From Mortierella sp. BCC40632 (Eukaryota > Mortierellomycota > Mortierellomycetes > Mortierellales > Mortierellaceae), in NCBI GenBank assembly GCA_011634665.1, contig WAEK01000002.1, positions 422,501 through 486,500 of the forward strand: 64,000 bases of DNA, given 5' to 3'. Every line of letters begins with the position of its first letter. Position 1 is the stretch's first letter. Shown here in pieces: positions 35,501-48,400 of this stretch. Below the pieces are notes generated by a model. That model saw only the letters and a list, made by a program, of their open reading frames with translations, did not search any database and was not told the DNA's origin. Position numbers and translations under genes: made by a program.

Positions 35501-36453
35501 TCCACGCGGACGAAGCAAGGGCAAGCGAAAGAGCCGAAGACCGACCGAGAAGAGGACGAAGCCAGGGCGTGGCCCCGATCCGTGACTTTGCTGCCACGGT
35601 CCGGGCCACAATCGTTGCCATCGTGCCTGCTCCGAGTACATAACCGAAACGACCAGGTCGAATACGGACAGGATACTCGACGCTCATGGGGGTCTCTGCC
35701 CGGCGACCACGCTCGTGCAGGTGAAGTGTAGCGCTCTTGTTGAGAAAGGGCGAGGTGCAGATCAAGTACTTGAAGCGCTCTTCAAACTCGGCGTCATCCG
35801 AGTCAGAGGCTGAAGGCAAGAAAGTATGCTAATCCAGGAAGAAGGAAAGAAAAAAAAAAAAAAAAAAAAAGATGCATGGTCAATGGACGGTAAAAAAGAG
35901 TTTGTCTTCCTGGGAAACGTTGGGAAGGCAAAGGGGAGAGAGAGAGAAGGATGAGGTGATCAGGCGTATCCCTCCTGAAAGAGGAGGAAACAAAAAGGCT
36001 GCAGTTGGGAACACATGCCCTTCTTCCCTACATCCCCTGCACACCTGGGTGGGGAGAGTGGTGGGCACAATAGGAAAACAGTGAGAAGGAAAGAGACTCC
36101 AGGGTTGCACCGCTGTCCATTCGAACCTACCGAGATGTACTCGACCAGATGGGCCAACATCCCAATCGCATTATGCGCGATCCTGCTACCTATCGAAGGC
36201 TGTGGCGGTTCTGGCTCATGCACAGGGACAGTGACATGCTGGAGATTAATCCCTGGCTGCTCGGCCTGGATCTCTATTCATGTGTTCATTTGTTCATACA
36301 AAAAAAAGATTAAAAATGGGGAGTCAGTCTCCGAGTTTTCTTTCAGATTATTCAGGACATGCTCTCACTGGCGAGAAAGAGCACGGAGCGAGTTGAATCA
36401 CCTTGCAGGTACTGGGCAAATGGCGAGTCTTCATATACAACAATGTCCGCCAT
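32587..36453 (-). CDS. Vezatin-like (myosin-binding domain) membrane protein
   Basis: Six exons on the minus strand: 36453-36402, 36273-36131, 35828-35487, 35060-33998, 33835-33674, 33554-32587; phases match at all five junctions, 909 aa. Layout fits the fungal vezatin/Inp2-type family: an N-terminal part leading to FEERFKYLICTSPFLN, two hydrophobic segments at about 126-178 with a short hairpin, then a helical myosin-binding-type domain with the family-typical IQEIELVSRGYRLSTP. A Ser/Arg-rich disordered stretch (about 310-440) and a second helical block follow; the C-terminus is acidic and low-complexity. Relatives tether organelles to motors: Inp2 links peroxisomes to myosin V in yeast, and VezA supports dynein-driven early-endosome transport in Aspergillus. 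Which role applies here cannot be told from sequence. Confidence 0.85.
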
Positions 36454-36667
36454 GGAGGTCCTGCTCCCTATGAGGAGGCGATGGGCGATGGGGGCGTGGG
36501 CAGGGTGGCGAGGCTCAGGCGCCGTGCGGAATGGGTATGGGCTGGAATGCCAGGTGAGAAGAAAGAATGGGGAGGCACAAGAAGGGATGGGAACGACAGG
36601 TAGGGTGGTAGAGAGAAGAATGAGAACTGGGGAATGAAAGAGTGAGATCAGGTGGGGAGAAAAGAAG

Positions 36668-36765
36668 GTAGTTGGTTGGTTGGTCGGTTGGTTGAGTGGG
36701 TCAACTGATAGTTGGTTAGCTGGTTGGTCAGTTGGCTAGTAAGTTGGTCGGCAAGTGAGTGAGTG
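36668..36765. repeat. Degenerate GGTT tetranucleotide array
   Basis: GTTG/GGTT units recur with substitutions (GTTGGTTGGTTGGTCGGTTG and onward) over about 100 bases, then grade into GAGTGAGTG. It lies about 215 bases upstream of the vezatin-like start. Confidence 0.75.
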
Positions 36766-37027
36766 GGTGAACTGATGAGATGTCCGGAGTGGAGGACTGT
36801 TGGCGAATGAGTCGTGAGTGGGCGTGTGAGAGATGCTGGTTGCGAGCGGAGGCGAGGAGCAGAGGCAGAATTGCAAACAAGGAGTGGAGTCAGATGGGCA
36901 GACTGGATGAACAGGAAGAAGATGGATCGATGAGAAAGAGAAAGAGAGTGAGAGTGAGTAAGAAAGAAAGAAAAAGCGAGAGAAAGTGTGTGTGTGCATG
37001 AAAATGATCAGTCGATCACTTGTGTTG

Positions 37028-37145
37028 AGAGAGAGGGAGAGAGAGAGAGAGAGAGCAAGAGAAAGAAGAGAAAGAGAGCAAAGAGAAAGAGAGAGAGAGA
37101 GAAAGAGAGAAAGAGAATGAGAAAAAGAGAGAGAGAAAGAGAGAG
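37028..37145. repeat. Interrupted (GA)n array
   Basis: About 118 bases of GA with AAG interruptions; the plus strand is almost pure purine. Confidence 0.85.
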
Positions 37146-38541
37146 ACGAATGCGGCAAGGCGGAAAAGAACATGGTCCTTTGTTGCATGAAACCATCTAT
37201 CTCTTGCTTTGCTTAGCTCGTTTGTACAGTTACTGTGCTTGTTCTTGTTCATAGTCGCCTCTCTCTCTCTCTCTCTCACTCTTTCTCTCTCTCCGAGTAA
37301 AAAGGCTCATTTGGGATCCCAATCCCCTTCCCCCCCCCTACCCCTCCCCACCTGTGGCCCCGATCAGTCTACAGAAGTGAGAAAGCATGAGAGACTCTTT
37401 CTTTCTTTCTCTCCGCTAAACTTTTTCCTCCGCTTCCCCTGCTCTCGTCATTTGGCATCTTTTCCTCTTCCTACTGTCACCCCTGCCTTTCTAATAAACT
37501 CGTCTCCTTCGTTTGCGTCAGTCCGCGGTTGGCTTGAACATTGTCTGCTCGGAATAGGGCCCTTTTCATTCTTCCTCTCTTGTTTCTCTCTTGGTGTCAG
37601 TCAGTACAACACATGCCTTTCCGGGTCCACCGCCCGAAGGATCCACTTTTCCAATTACACATTTTCAGTGAGCACTTCAAAATAGGAATGCCATTGCGCA
37701 TTGAGCTCACACAGCCCGGCTACATTATTGGACCTCGCTCCCTTTTCGGGTTCCATTGGCCATCTCACTGTTTGGCTCTCTCTTTCTCTCTTTCTCTCTT
37801 TCTTTCTCTCTTTTTTTCTCTCTTCGCCTCCGCCTTCATTTCTCACTTGACCCATGGTACCTCCTGGGTCAAAGTCTGCGCATAATTGCTTATGGTATGG
37901 AAACATGGAGCATATCAGAGTCGATAAATAGGCAAGACTCTCCTAGAGAGAGAGAAATGACCCTCATGAGGTATTTGCCGCATATCGCAGTAAAGAAACC
38001 TCGTCAGATCGGAAGGCAGTGCTAGACGAAGGAGAGGTTGCAGACCCCATCCATTCGGCCACGTCTATGCAAGAAAAGAAAGCGGACTCTTTGGCAAGAA
38101 CGAGAATGGGCTCGTGCGCAAATGCATGGAGAGGAAGGAGGGGCTATTCATTCCTCTCCTCTACCTAATCTTCTTCCCCCTCCCCCCTTCCAAAAGGCCC
38201 CATCGGACAAGCATCTCACAGAGGAATCTATGAGCCGTGGGTCCACTTTTGTATGTCTTTTGCCAAGACTCATTCCTTGCCCGTCAATTGGTTTTGTAGA
38301 GTCACTCAGTTCAAGTAAGCGCAATGGTGGTCGGTGCAACGGCCCCCTTGTTCCTTGGCGCAGAAACCATTCCCACTAGGCCAAATTTGCCTTTTGTGTC
38401 CGATATCCGATACTTTAAGATGAGACTAGAAGGAGAAGCATGGCAATGACCTGGACTGTAAGCTTCGTTGCAGTTTTTTGTGTTCATTGTGCTACCACAA
38501 GGAAATCCGTTCAAAAGGGATAGTTGGATAAAGAAAATAAA

Positions 38542-38597
<56 letters not shown>

Positions 38598-41195
38598 TAG
38601 CAGTTACTTCGGGCATGTGCAAGTCATTCGCTCTCTGTTTGTCCTCGCTTCTCTATCTAACAAACCACGCAAAAGCACCCAGAGACACGCGGATTCAAAC
38701 AACAGAGCATTCTAGGCAGCGACTACTTGAGAGCCGCTGTTTGGTTTGTCAGGCTTGCTCGTGCGTGAAATGAAGAACCCAAATATAAACGTGAGAGCAG
38801 ACAACTCTTTTCGGCTCCGTTAGCCTCCAAGAGTTGTCTGCGGACCGAACTATTAGCAATCAGCGGTGCACCCTTCGATTGGGTCATATCATTGGGGCCT
38901 TGGCGATCTTGTGTGGGGAAAGGGACCAGGGTTGGTGTGTTGTGGGGGTCAAATCCTACTCAAGAGAGCGACTCCGATGAAGCTCTGACCAAACTAGTTA
39001 AGCTGCCAAGCCGTGCCCTCGCCTAGAAGAGAATCAAGGTGACTGTCTCTGCTCTCTTTGGAGCAATACAGACAGAGGCTGCCTATCGATACAGAAAAAA
39101 AAAAAAAAAAAAAAAAAATAGCAAGAATGGCTGTGTAACCTTGCTGAGTAGATTTCAGGAACATAGAAGACGCGTCTTGTCTACCAATCATAGGATAACA
39201 AGGACAAAGCGAGGCTGTGTGTGATTGCATATATGTGGGGATGTTTCCTCCTGATGGCCGATAAATAGGGGAAGGAACGCCAGGATGGTCCGCCACGCTC
39301 ACACACACACTCTCCCACAGTGATATCCGACAGTAGCCGCAGCGACTCGGTCAGTCAGACCCTCCTGGGAGGATAACCTTCTCCTTGAAGACCCTTCTTC
39401 TTCCCACACGCACAGATGGGCCTCCTGAGAAAAGAGAAAGAGTGTGTGAATAGAGTCCCTACCCCACACACCCACACAGTGACTCCTTTCGGTCCTATCC
39501 TCCCCAGCAGAAATAGCAGCTGGCACGAGCCCTTGTGGGGATGATATCCAACCCATGCCCATGCCAGATGACCACATTGTCCAGCACGCTCCTCTCCTGA
39601 AGACCACGATTGTCTATGGGGCTTTTCTTTCCCCTTTATATCTCTGTTCGGTCGTCTCTTTCACCATCTCTATGATTGTCTGTCCCCTCATTGCCCCCCC
39701 CCCTCTTCTCCCTCTTTGAACCATCGCATCTCTTGGGATGGTATGACTCTCCTACACGGATGCTCCTGATCCATGGTCAGAACGAATGGACACTGCCTCC
39801 CATCTTCACCACCACCACCACCACACACACAAATTTTTATACAAAAGCAGAGAGGGAAAGGGGAAGGAAGGAAGGAAGGAAAGAAGGAAGGAAGGAGAAG
39901 CATGCACACAGTCATACCCCTGTGCCCTGTGAAAGCATACCAGCAGGAGGAGACAAGTCTTCATTGCGGGGAACGATGTTCTGCCCCATTGGCCCGCACA
40001 CCTGCACGGTGCTTGACTTACAGATACGCATGCATACGCGAGCATGGTCGGAATACCATCCTCTACTCTGCACCAGAGACCCCTCCTCCCTTCCTGGGCT
40101 CCCCTCATTTCCCCATGTCCGCGTGTCATCCTCTTGGCGGGAGGTGCTCTACTTTAGTTGGGCCCTTACACATCTTCAGATCCTGAGGCTTTGACCATTC
40201 TAGCTCTTTTTGCTCTCTCTAACTTTCTCTCTTTCTCTCTTTCTCTCTTTCTTTCCCTCACTCTTTCTCTTTGTCCTTCTCTCTCTCCTTGTGACCGCAC
40301 GGCCTCCTGTCCCTTCATAGAAACAACGACACATGAAAGGAGAGAATGAGAAGGTCCGAAGGGGTGAGATAAGGAGGAGAGACCCACAGCGAATGCCTCT
40401 CCTTTCCTCTTCAGCACACAAACACATACGTAGTTTGCTTTCGCCTTCTTGTACTCTCCTTTCTTCTCTTTCTGTCTCCTTATACAGTGGGAGAGTCTCT
40501 CCGACACCCACGCGCCTGGTCCTTGTTCACGTCCGCACCCTCGTCTTTTGTTTTTTTTTTCTTCTTCTTTTCTTGTTTGCTCTTTTCCGCTCTCACCCAT
40601 TCCATTCTTCCCTAGTGACACGGGCAGTCTATCACAGAAAGAAAGAGAAAGGGAAAGGAAAAGTGTGTGGGAGAAAGAGAAAGTGAGAAAGAGAAAGAAG
40701 GAAGAAAGAAAGAAAGAAATCTTCACTGAGCTGACAGATCCATTGTAAGGACCCATGGATTGTGTCAATGTCGGCTGCCTGCTTCTTCTCGCATGCGCCC
40801 AGTCCGTCACTCGACCCTTTTCGGCCCGTTTCTCTCCCTTAACTATTCATCCATCACCCGTGCCTCGCTTCACAAGTCTGCCTTTGCCATCTGTCAAAAT
40901 CAGGATCCTTTGCCTTGGTCCGTGGCCCATGCCTGAGTGTCTAGACTAGTTCTGGAAGACCTTCCGTGGGGTATTCACCGCTTTACCATTTCGCTGGTCC
41001 GTCAGTTTGTACATTTCTGGCAGATCCTTTTGCCTCTCCAGCACGCCACACATTCCTTGCCAGATACTGTAGGCTGAGTGATAACGATCAACTGTGGCAG
41101 TTGCTCGTTTGAGTGTTTGACATGCCTTTCTGCATGGGTCTTGACTGTGCACAGACTTTCCATTCCTGGTGTCTGATTTAAACTCATCCCAACCA

Positions 41196-41236
<41 letters not shown>

Positions 41237-41426
41237 CTCTTCTCTCCTTTCCCTAGTCTCCCCGTCATTCTTTCCCGCCATTCTTTTTTCCTTTTCTTTC
41301 TCTCTCTCTCTTTCTTTATTTCTCTTTCTCTTTCTCTTTTGAACCCTTTTTTCTTTCCATCTTGCCTGCATCCCATTAGCACCCAGGCCAACTCTCGGCC
41401 CAACTCTCATCCCAACCCTTACCACA

Positions 41427-41474
41427 TCCTCATCCTCATCCTCATCCTCATCCTCGTCCTCGTCCTCGTCCTTC
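41427..41474. repeat. Hexanucleotide array CATCCT/CGTCCT
   Basis: Five CATCCT units pass into CGTCCT units, a single-base change that then spread. It lies about 170 bases before the MYB start codon. Confidence 0.8.
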
Positions 41475-41640
41475 CTTCCTTCCTCTGCCTCTCATTTCTC
41501 GGTGCCCGACCCGGCACCGCCACCGCCTCCATTGCCCATTTCATTCACGGACACTTGTCACTCTTTCTTGGTTCCCTTTTCACGATCCACTCCACTGTCA
41601 TTCCACCCTTGACTACCTTTGCCTCGACCACTGCTAGGCC

Positions 41641-44398
41641 ATGAAGATTCGCTCTGCCCTCCCTCCGCTCAACACGTCCTCGCACTTTCCAGTCATGGAG
41701 ACTCACTCTATCGAACGACCCTCGTACTTGCCATCGTCGGCCACCTCCGCAGCCCCCATCGCGGCCACGCTCTCCTCTTCATCGCCCTCCCCTTCGATCT
41801 TGGGACATGGACCTGGCCCAGGACCAGGGACAGCATCTGGATCTGGATCATCATGGGCCGGATCTGGACCTGATCTTGGTCCGGGGTCTGAGCCTGGCAG
41901 TAGTTTTGTACCTCCTGCGTTTGGCTTTGGTTATCCCTCCTCCATCCTGTATCCACCCAGACCGCCGCTGAACCCCCAGTCGGGCTGCCACAACAGCCCT
42001 TGGTCGCAGCATGAGGTAAAAACTACCCTATACTAACAATACCCTCTATCCTTAATTACTTCTGATAGTAAAGAGAAAGAGAAAGAGAGAAAGAGAGAAA
42101 GAGAGAAGGACCCTGGTCATTCAGACGAGGGAGGGCTCCTGCATTGTAGATTAACAAAGGGGACAAGAGACACAAGTGGCCTGACATAAGCCCTTTGACT
42201 TCTATTATTACCCCGTACTATAGGACCATCCAATGGGCGAAGCAGAGTCAGGTTATGGACACAGGTCGTGGAAGACCACGACTGAATATGCATTCCAGGA
42301 CAGCAGAGACAGGAATGAGTGCCTTCATCGGTGGCGAACAATGTCCACCATCAAGCCACGACAAGTCAAGGGTCCCTGGACAGATGAGGTATAGCCAACT
42401 TCCTCTGTTGCTCAACACCATTCTTGGGGATCGCGTATGAGAAAGGGAAAGTCTGAACTGATTCTGGCGATGGTGTTCTCCGCATCCCTAATAGGAGGAT
42501 CGCAAACTACGAGACCTTGTGAACGAGTATGGTCCTGAAAAATGGGTCTTTATTGCTTCGAGGATTGGCTCACGTACTGGCAAGCAATGCCGGGAGCGAT
42601 GGCACAACCACCTCGACCCCCAGAGTAAGTGCTGTTCCTTTTGTTGTTGTTGTGGTTGTTGAACAAACCACTTATCCACTTCTTTTTTGTTGTTGTTGCT
42701 CTTTGACAGTCAACAAGGCGCCATTTACGCCAGAGGAGGACATGCGGATTTTGGAACTCTATAGTAAACTCGGCTCCAAGTGGGCAGAGATGGCTAAACT
42801 CATGCCTGGAAGGCCTGACAACGCCATCAAGAACCACTTCAACACGACCATGCAGCGCAAGAAGCGCCGAATGAGCATGCCTAGCCTGCTATCGGACCAT
42901 CCGCATCGGATCCATCCTCATCCACACCATCTCGCGCTCCTCCCACCCCCTCAGCATTCGCCCCTTTATCATGGTTCAGGATCTCACCCACAGCCTCAAC
43001 AGCTCCAACATGCCTATGATCCGCCATTCCATTCCACGGGATATGGTAGTGCACCGATGCCTCCACCTCCTATGTCAATGGAGCAGAGGGGCTTCCGGAT
43101 GCCCAATGCGATGGCGCGGTTCATACCATACGATCGTCGCCACTCGCTCCCAGTGCCGCCTATGCTAGCTACAACTACGGCTACTACGGCTACTGCGCCG
43201 GCTTCTGCTGGTATCACTCCCTTGAGCTCTGCGTTACCGCTGTCCTCAGCGAGCTCTTCACCTTCAGTCTTAGCTGCTCCAGCTCCATCGCTACCCATCT
43301 TGGCCCACAGAGGAAGTAGCAGCAGCAATAGCAACGGTCTGATCTTGCCCTCTCCCCCAAAGACACCCGATGTCACTCGTCGCAAGAACGCTCTGTCCAA
43401 CTGGTGTGTCACGCCGCCATCAGGATCCAAGGGCTTCTTTCCTGATTCGGGATTTCTTCCGATGCCTATCCTTGGACCAACTTCTCCTTCTTCTCTGTCT
43501 CCTACTTTGGCTAGTTTGGCCTTGCCATCTGCCACGACTACTACTACCACCGCGACCACCACCACGCTCCCTGGCATCGAGTCCTTTGTCCATTCTCCGG
43601 AGCGGCCTCTTCAGGATGAACAGGATACTTCTCCTATGATGCCTTCTTCCACTGTCACTTTAACGCCCCTTCAATCCAGCCGATACCTTGGCTCCTCCAG
43701 CACGTCTCCCCTCTACAGTCATGCCACAGAGTCGACTTTGAATCGATCCAACACAGTGTCCAACTCCAGTTCTGTCTTTCCCACTTTCTCAACCACGCCT
43801 CAAACCCCATCCTCCCTTCGACGGTTCTCTTCGACTTCTTCCCTTTCCTCATCCTCTTCTTCCTCTTCTCCTTTGATCCCTCAGGATGGTCTTTATGAAA
43901 CACTCCACAATGCTTCCAATTCTCCGACGGGCATTAGTTCTCCCGAATCGAAACGATTGTTTTCTCAATCTATGGCTCGTCTTCAAGAAGCAACGACTTT
44001 TGCTGGTGGTATGGATCTCCGAACCAAACCCAATAACGCTCCCACCTCCTCTTCCTCATTTGATGTCAAACGAGGCCACTATCACCATCATCACCTTTAC
44101 TCCAAGAGTCATCGCTCGGATTTTCTTTCGTGGCATGATCATGACTCGGACTCGAGTGCACGAAGGATCCTGTCCTCGACCTTTGAGGACAGTTGTGGTC
44201 GCGCCTTTAAACGAGAGGCTAGTCAAGAAGATGATGAGAGGATGTCAATGCTTGATATCCAAAAGGCACTGAACCCCCAAAGTCATTCTCTTCAAGGCTG
44301 TCACGATCATTGGGCTGTCTCTGGCCCATCTTCATCCACGGCTGCTGGGCCTCCAATGGTTAAGGATCAGGACGAGTCTTTGGAGGGATATGCCGAGA

Positions 44399-44441
<43 letters not shown>

Positions 44442-44613
44442 CGACGATGACGACGACGATGAAGACGATGACGATGAGACCAATGATACTCCTCTTCCGG
44501 ATACCTCTTATAGAGGACGAGGAGGAGGAGGAACAGGAGAAGCTGGAAGAGGACGTTTGTACAGCACAGCCAATGTCATGTCGATCGAAAACCTGGTCAG
44601 TCCGACAAACTGA
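41641..44613 (+). CDS. Three-repeat MYB transcription factor
   Basis: Four exons: 41641-42015, 42224-42388, 42495-42624, 42710-44613; phases match, 857 aa. An in-frame TAG six bases upstream fixes the ATG at 41641. Introns interrupt all three repeats region by region. R1 has Trp121, Trp141 and Trp162 ([10 protein letters not shown]), R2 has Trp177, Trp197 and Trp216 (GPWTDEED to CRERWHNHL), and R3 has Phe229, Trp248 and Phe267 (KAPFTPEED to NAIKNHFNT). This is the c-MYB/BAS1-like R1R2R3 layout that binds DNA through R2 and R3. The remaining about 580 residues are disordered: Pro/His-, Ser/Thr-rich, then a long Asp tract near residue 790. Nuclear regulator; targets unknown. The N-terminal 110 residues are Gly/Pro/Ser-rich. 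Confidence 0.92.
44400..44480 (+). repeat. (GAT)n array coding poly-Asp in the MYB gene
   Basis: About 25 GAT/GAC triplets with a few GAA give an acidic run near residue 790. The left part is pure GAT and the right part has GAC interruptions, so the left part should be length-variable. Confidence 0.85.
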
Positions 44614-45487
44614 AGGGAGACCAGAAAAAGAAAAAGAAGAGAAAGAATGAGAGAAAGAATAATTTTCTCCGCAATCCCATCTTTTCACCCTCTCATACAC
44701 TCTGCGAGAAACGAGCAGAGTTGAAGATCTCCTCAACGCATGCAACTCATGATCTTACGATCCTACGTCCTTGATTGACATTTTTTTTTTCTTTTCTTTT
44801 CTTTTTTTTACTCGTTCTCATTATGATACCATTCCCTCTTTCCCCTTACTCCCTTCTTTTCCTCGCCTCTTTTCCGATATTCTCAACGTGTTCATACTTT
44901 TTATTTCTTTCACGTCAACTCCCTTACACCTTTCTCCCTTCTCTCCCTCCCTCTCACTCGCTCAAGATGAAAAATAGATCACTTCTCCTCCTCCTCTTCT
45001 TCCTCTTCCTTACTTCCCCTACCAACTATTGCACATAGACACTTGAACATTTTGTATAGATTAATCCAACGCCTCCTTCCTCCCACCATTCCAGAAATCT
45101 CCCCCTCACTGTTGCCCACACCTATGTTTGCACAAACGACCCATGGTTTATTTTCTGTAACTTTTTTTTTCTTTTCTTTTGTGTTTTTTTTTTTTTTTTT
45201 TTGGGGTTTTGCCCTTCTCTCTTCCCTTTCTTAGGTTCTTTATTATTATCACTATTATTTTCTGCGTTTAGTAAAAACCATTCTTTACTCCCTTTCTCCA
45301 TTTGATTCTGTATGATACATCTTCATTTCCATCCCCTTTCCCCCTTTTGCAGGCGTATTCTTTCTTTCTTTTTTTTTCTCTCAGCAATAAACGAATCATT
45401 ACCCTCTCTTTTTTTTTTTTTTTTTTTTTTTAATGAATTTTTTGACAGTCAAAATTCTTTGAAAAAAAAAAAGGCTGTTTTTCTAAA
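44614..45487. other. Spacer between convergent MYB and FERRY3 genes
   Basis: CT/T-rich DNA with T-runs (45188-45204, 45410-45431) and no gene. It contains the 3' flanks of both genes. Confidence 0.7.
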
Positions 45488-48400
45488 CTACACCCCTCCA
45501 AAGACATTGACCAACACCATCCTAAACATTCGGAACATATCATCATTCGTCGTCCTAGGTAACAAAAATTGAATCACCTTCACATCCCCTCCTTGACTCG
45601 CTCGGAACTTCTCGGCTTCATTGCCTTGGTTTCCAACTTGCTTCACTTGACGCGCTGATTCCATCAGATTCGCTTTCCAATGACGCATCAAGACCTCGGT
45701 CCGTCTTAACAACTCTCGTCGCAACGGTTCTGTCAAATATATCGTCGTCCCCATCTTCCCCACTGGCATCCCCGTGGACAACGACGACGACGAGATCATG
45801 GAGGACCCAGAAGTCGACATGGAAGAAGATACAGACGAAGACATGGTCGAGGATCCAGCCGAGGGCATATTAGACCCGACCACTGCCGACGAAGATGCCG
45901 AAAGTGTCATGGCTGATTGAGAAAGTCTTGATCCTGCTCCTCCTGCTCCACCACCACCACTACCTCCGTTGCCACCATTTCCTCCACCTCCTCCACTTCC
46001 TCCTGTGGAAAGATATGGACTGGGTGACATCATCTGGTTCTCGACCGTCGAAGGCAACATCATGAACGGGAGTGACAACGCCGTGATTTCATATCGATGA
46101 GCCGTTCGAATAATATTTCTCAACCCTGCCAAAAAATCATGTTTCAATACAAAATCCCCAGGTTGAGAAAAAAGGGGTGTATGAAAGGAGGAGGAGGAGG
46201 AAGGTCCAGCAGACCCTTCTCCATTCTCATCCGATGAAGAACTGGTTGGAGTTTGACCATAGAACAGATGAAAGACGACATGGATCATAGGTAGATTGGA
46301 GTGGCGAGTCATAACAAAGTCTCCCTCTCGCAAGCCAGATCCATCCAGTGGGAAATCCTCCTCCAGAGCCTCTAATTGTTTCTCGATGCTGTCAAAGTGT
46401 AACTCTGTACTTGTTTGACATGCTTTAAAAAACTCTGATAGCAAATGTGAAATAAAAAAAGAAAAAAAAGAGAGAGAAAGAGATCAATAGATAGGTCTAG
46501 TCGATATACTTCAAGCCATAACACAGTGCGGACAAAAAAAAAAAAAGGGAGGGGGGGGGGAGGGCAAAAGTTACCTTGATGACAAACCTGTCCACTCTTG
46601 TACTTTCCCCAATCTCGAATATTCACGAGTTGGACAAGACCTGACAGATTCTGACCATAAAGTGAGGCAGCCGTCTGAGCTTGGATCGCCATATCCCGAT
46701 CCGATCGAACTCGATGACTAGGAAATACTTCTGCTGGATCCGAAACGACCAGTCGGAAGTTATGGGTCACCTTGGAATGACTACTCCCCAGGACTACAGT
46801 GAACGATTCCGCCAAATTGGATGCCGGTTGAGGTTGCTGAGGCTCTGGTGTTGCCATGTTTGTACTGTGGCTTCTTGATGAGCTATAGGGAGATGGGGGA
46901 GGGGGGAAGTAACCCAATGAAAACAGGTCAAAAAGCGAGCACTTACAGCTGGGAATGCTCCAAAACAAGAATACGAAAAAAAAAGACGTTACTCCATATC
47001 ATCATCTAGACCAAGATTCTCGATGGCCTTGTTGAGCCAACCCCCAAACTTCTTCACCGATGGACTTGAGTTGTTAGTCAGTAGGGCATTCTTTTGCTGT
47101 TGAAGGAATCCAATAAGAGGTCTGGGGGTCGAGAAAGACGATGATCTATCAAGAGATCGATTGCTGGAATGTCCACGATGAAGAGATTGCTGCGGATGTT
47201 GTTGTTGCTGCTGATGTTGATGTTGTTGTTGTGAGGGAACCATCGAGGATGAAGGTGCTCCAGAGGATGACCCCGAAGCTCCTGTCAGAGAGGGTAATGG
47301 TCGTTGAGGTGAAGATTGAGTACGACTCTTTTGACGCGCATTTTCCTTCATAGCATCCACTTTTTGTTTGGCCAAGACCAGTCGGGGAATATTTTCGGGT
47401 TGCTCAAGAAGAAGTGTAATCGCATGATCCTAGAGGTCAGAAGAAGGAAAGAAAAACAACAACAATTGATTAGAAAGAGAATTACAGGGCGGGACAGAGT
47501 AGAACAGGAGAGCGAGGTAATTAAAAAAAATAGGGAAGGGGGATTTCGGTTGTTACCATATTCCGATTGGAAATCAGTAAAGCTCCTTTTGCCTGTTCTT
47601 CATCAAAGCCCATCTCCAAAATAGACTGAATCATCTTGTTCAATTCTTCGTCTTCCTTTCGTGGCGGTTCAGGCCGTGTTATCGCAGGAGCCTCTGGTGC
47701 TGGTGCTGCAGGTGTAGAAGTGGCAGTCTCTGACTGGTTTGAGTAGCTAGTCGCTGGTTCGTCATTCTTGTTGGTCGTTTCTACTGGCTGCTCCTGTGTT
47801 GGATCGGATGGTGCCGGTGTTGGTGGCAAGTTCTTGTTCGTCGTATCGAGCGCCGCTTCAGTTCTTTTCCCAGCAGGGGTTTCCTCTACATTGGATTTAC
47901 GGGCTCCAACATTCTTCATCGCTAGTGCGACCATCGCCTTTCCATCCAAGGGTTCCTGTCCACTGTTTGGACCTCCATTCGCTGATGCCTCTTGTGAAGA
48001 ATCAGCGGTTGGTTTGAGGGTGGATGATTGACGTCGTCTGTAGATTGAATAGAGCTCAAGAATAAACTCTTGATATTTCGCCCGCTGTGCTGTCTGTAAA
48101 TCATCCAATTGGCTGTTCCATGTCGCCTGAGCTACCTCCAGTCTCTGTAGTGAAAAATAACAATCGAGAAATATACTGTTTGTAAAAAGAGAAGGGAAGA
48201 AAAGCGTTTCCTTGTCAAAGAGGCCCCTGATCTCAAGAATTACCTCAATATGTCTTGTCACCATATGTGCCATTCCGCGTTGGGGATTCTCGCTTTGCAG
48301 AGCCAAATTATGTCTACCAAAGCATCAAGGATGAGTACAGAACGACATGTTAGAGCCTTTACCGAAATGGCGACCCCCCTCTCCTCTCCTCTCCTCCTTG

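Larger units (their letters stand above)
36454..41640. other. 5.2 kb region without a supported gene
   Basis: No exon chain or domain found. Content: degenerate GGTT repeats (36668-36765), GA arrays (37028-37145, 38549-38593), CT arrays (37258-37295, 37770-37822, 40213-40290, 41200-41231), an A-run (39094-39118), a GGAA array (39860-39895), and CATCCT/CGTCCT hexamers (41427-41474). The right end probably holds the MYB promoter and leader. Open frames of about 100-200 codons here are all repeat-derived. Confidence 0.65.

Noticed and set aside
36736..37188. 150-codon minus-strand Ser/Leu-rich frame and similar frames
   Set aside because: Pure translation of CT/GA microsatellites.
44332..44745. 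Minus-strand frame rich in Ile/Val opposite the MYB poly-Asp run
   Set aside because: Antisense of the GAT array.
46372..46968. Separate gene starting at the MATPEP Met, ending the FERRY3 homologue at 46989
   Set aside because: The TAA-like end at 46989 is a GA|GTAACG donor. Splicing to 46882 keeps phase and restores the order of conserved segments of one C12orf4-type protein.
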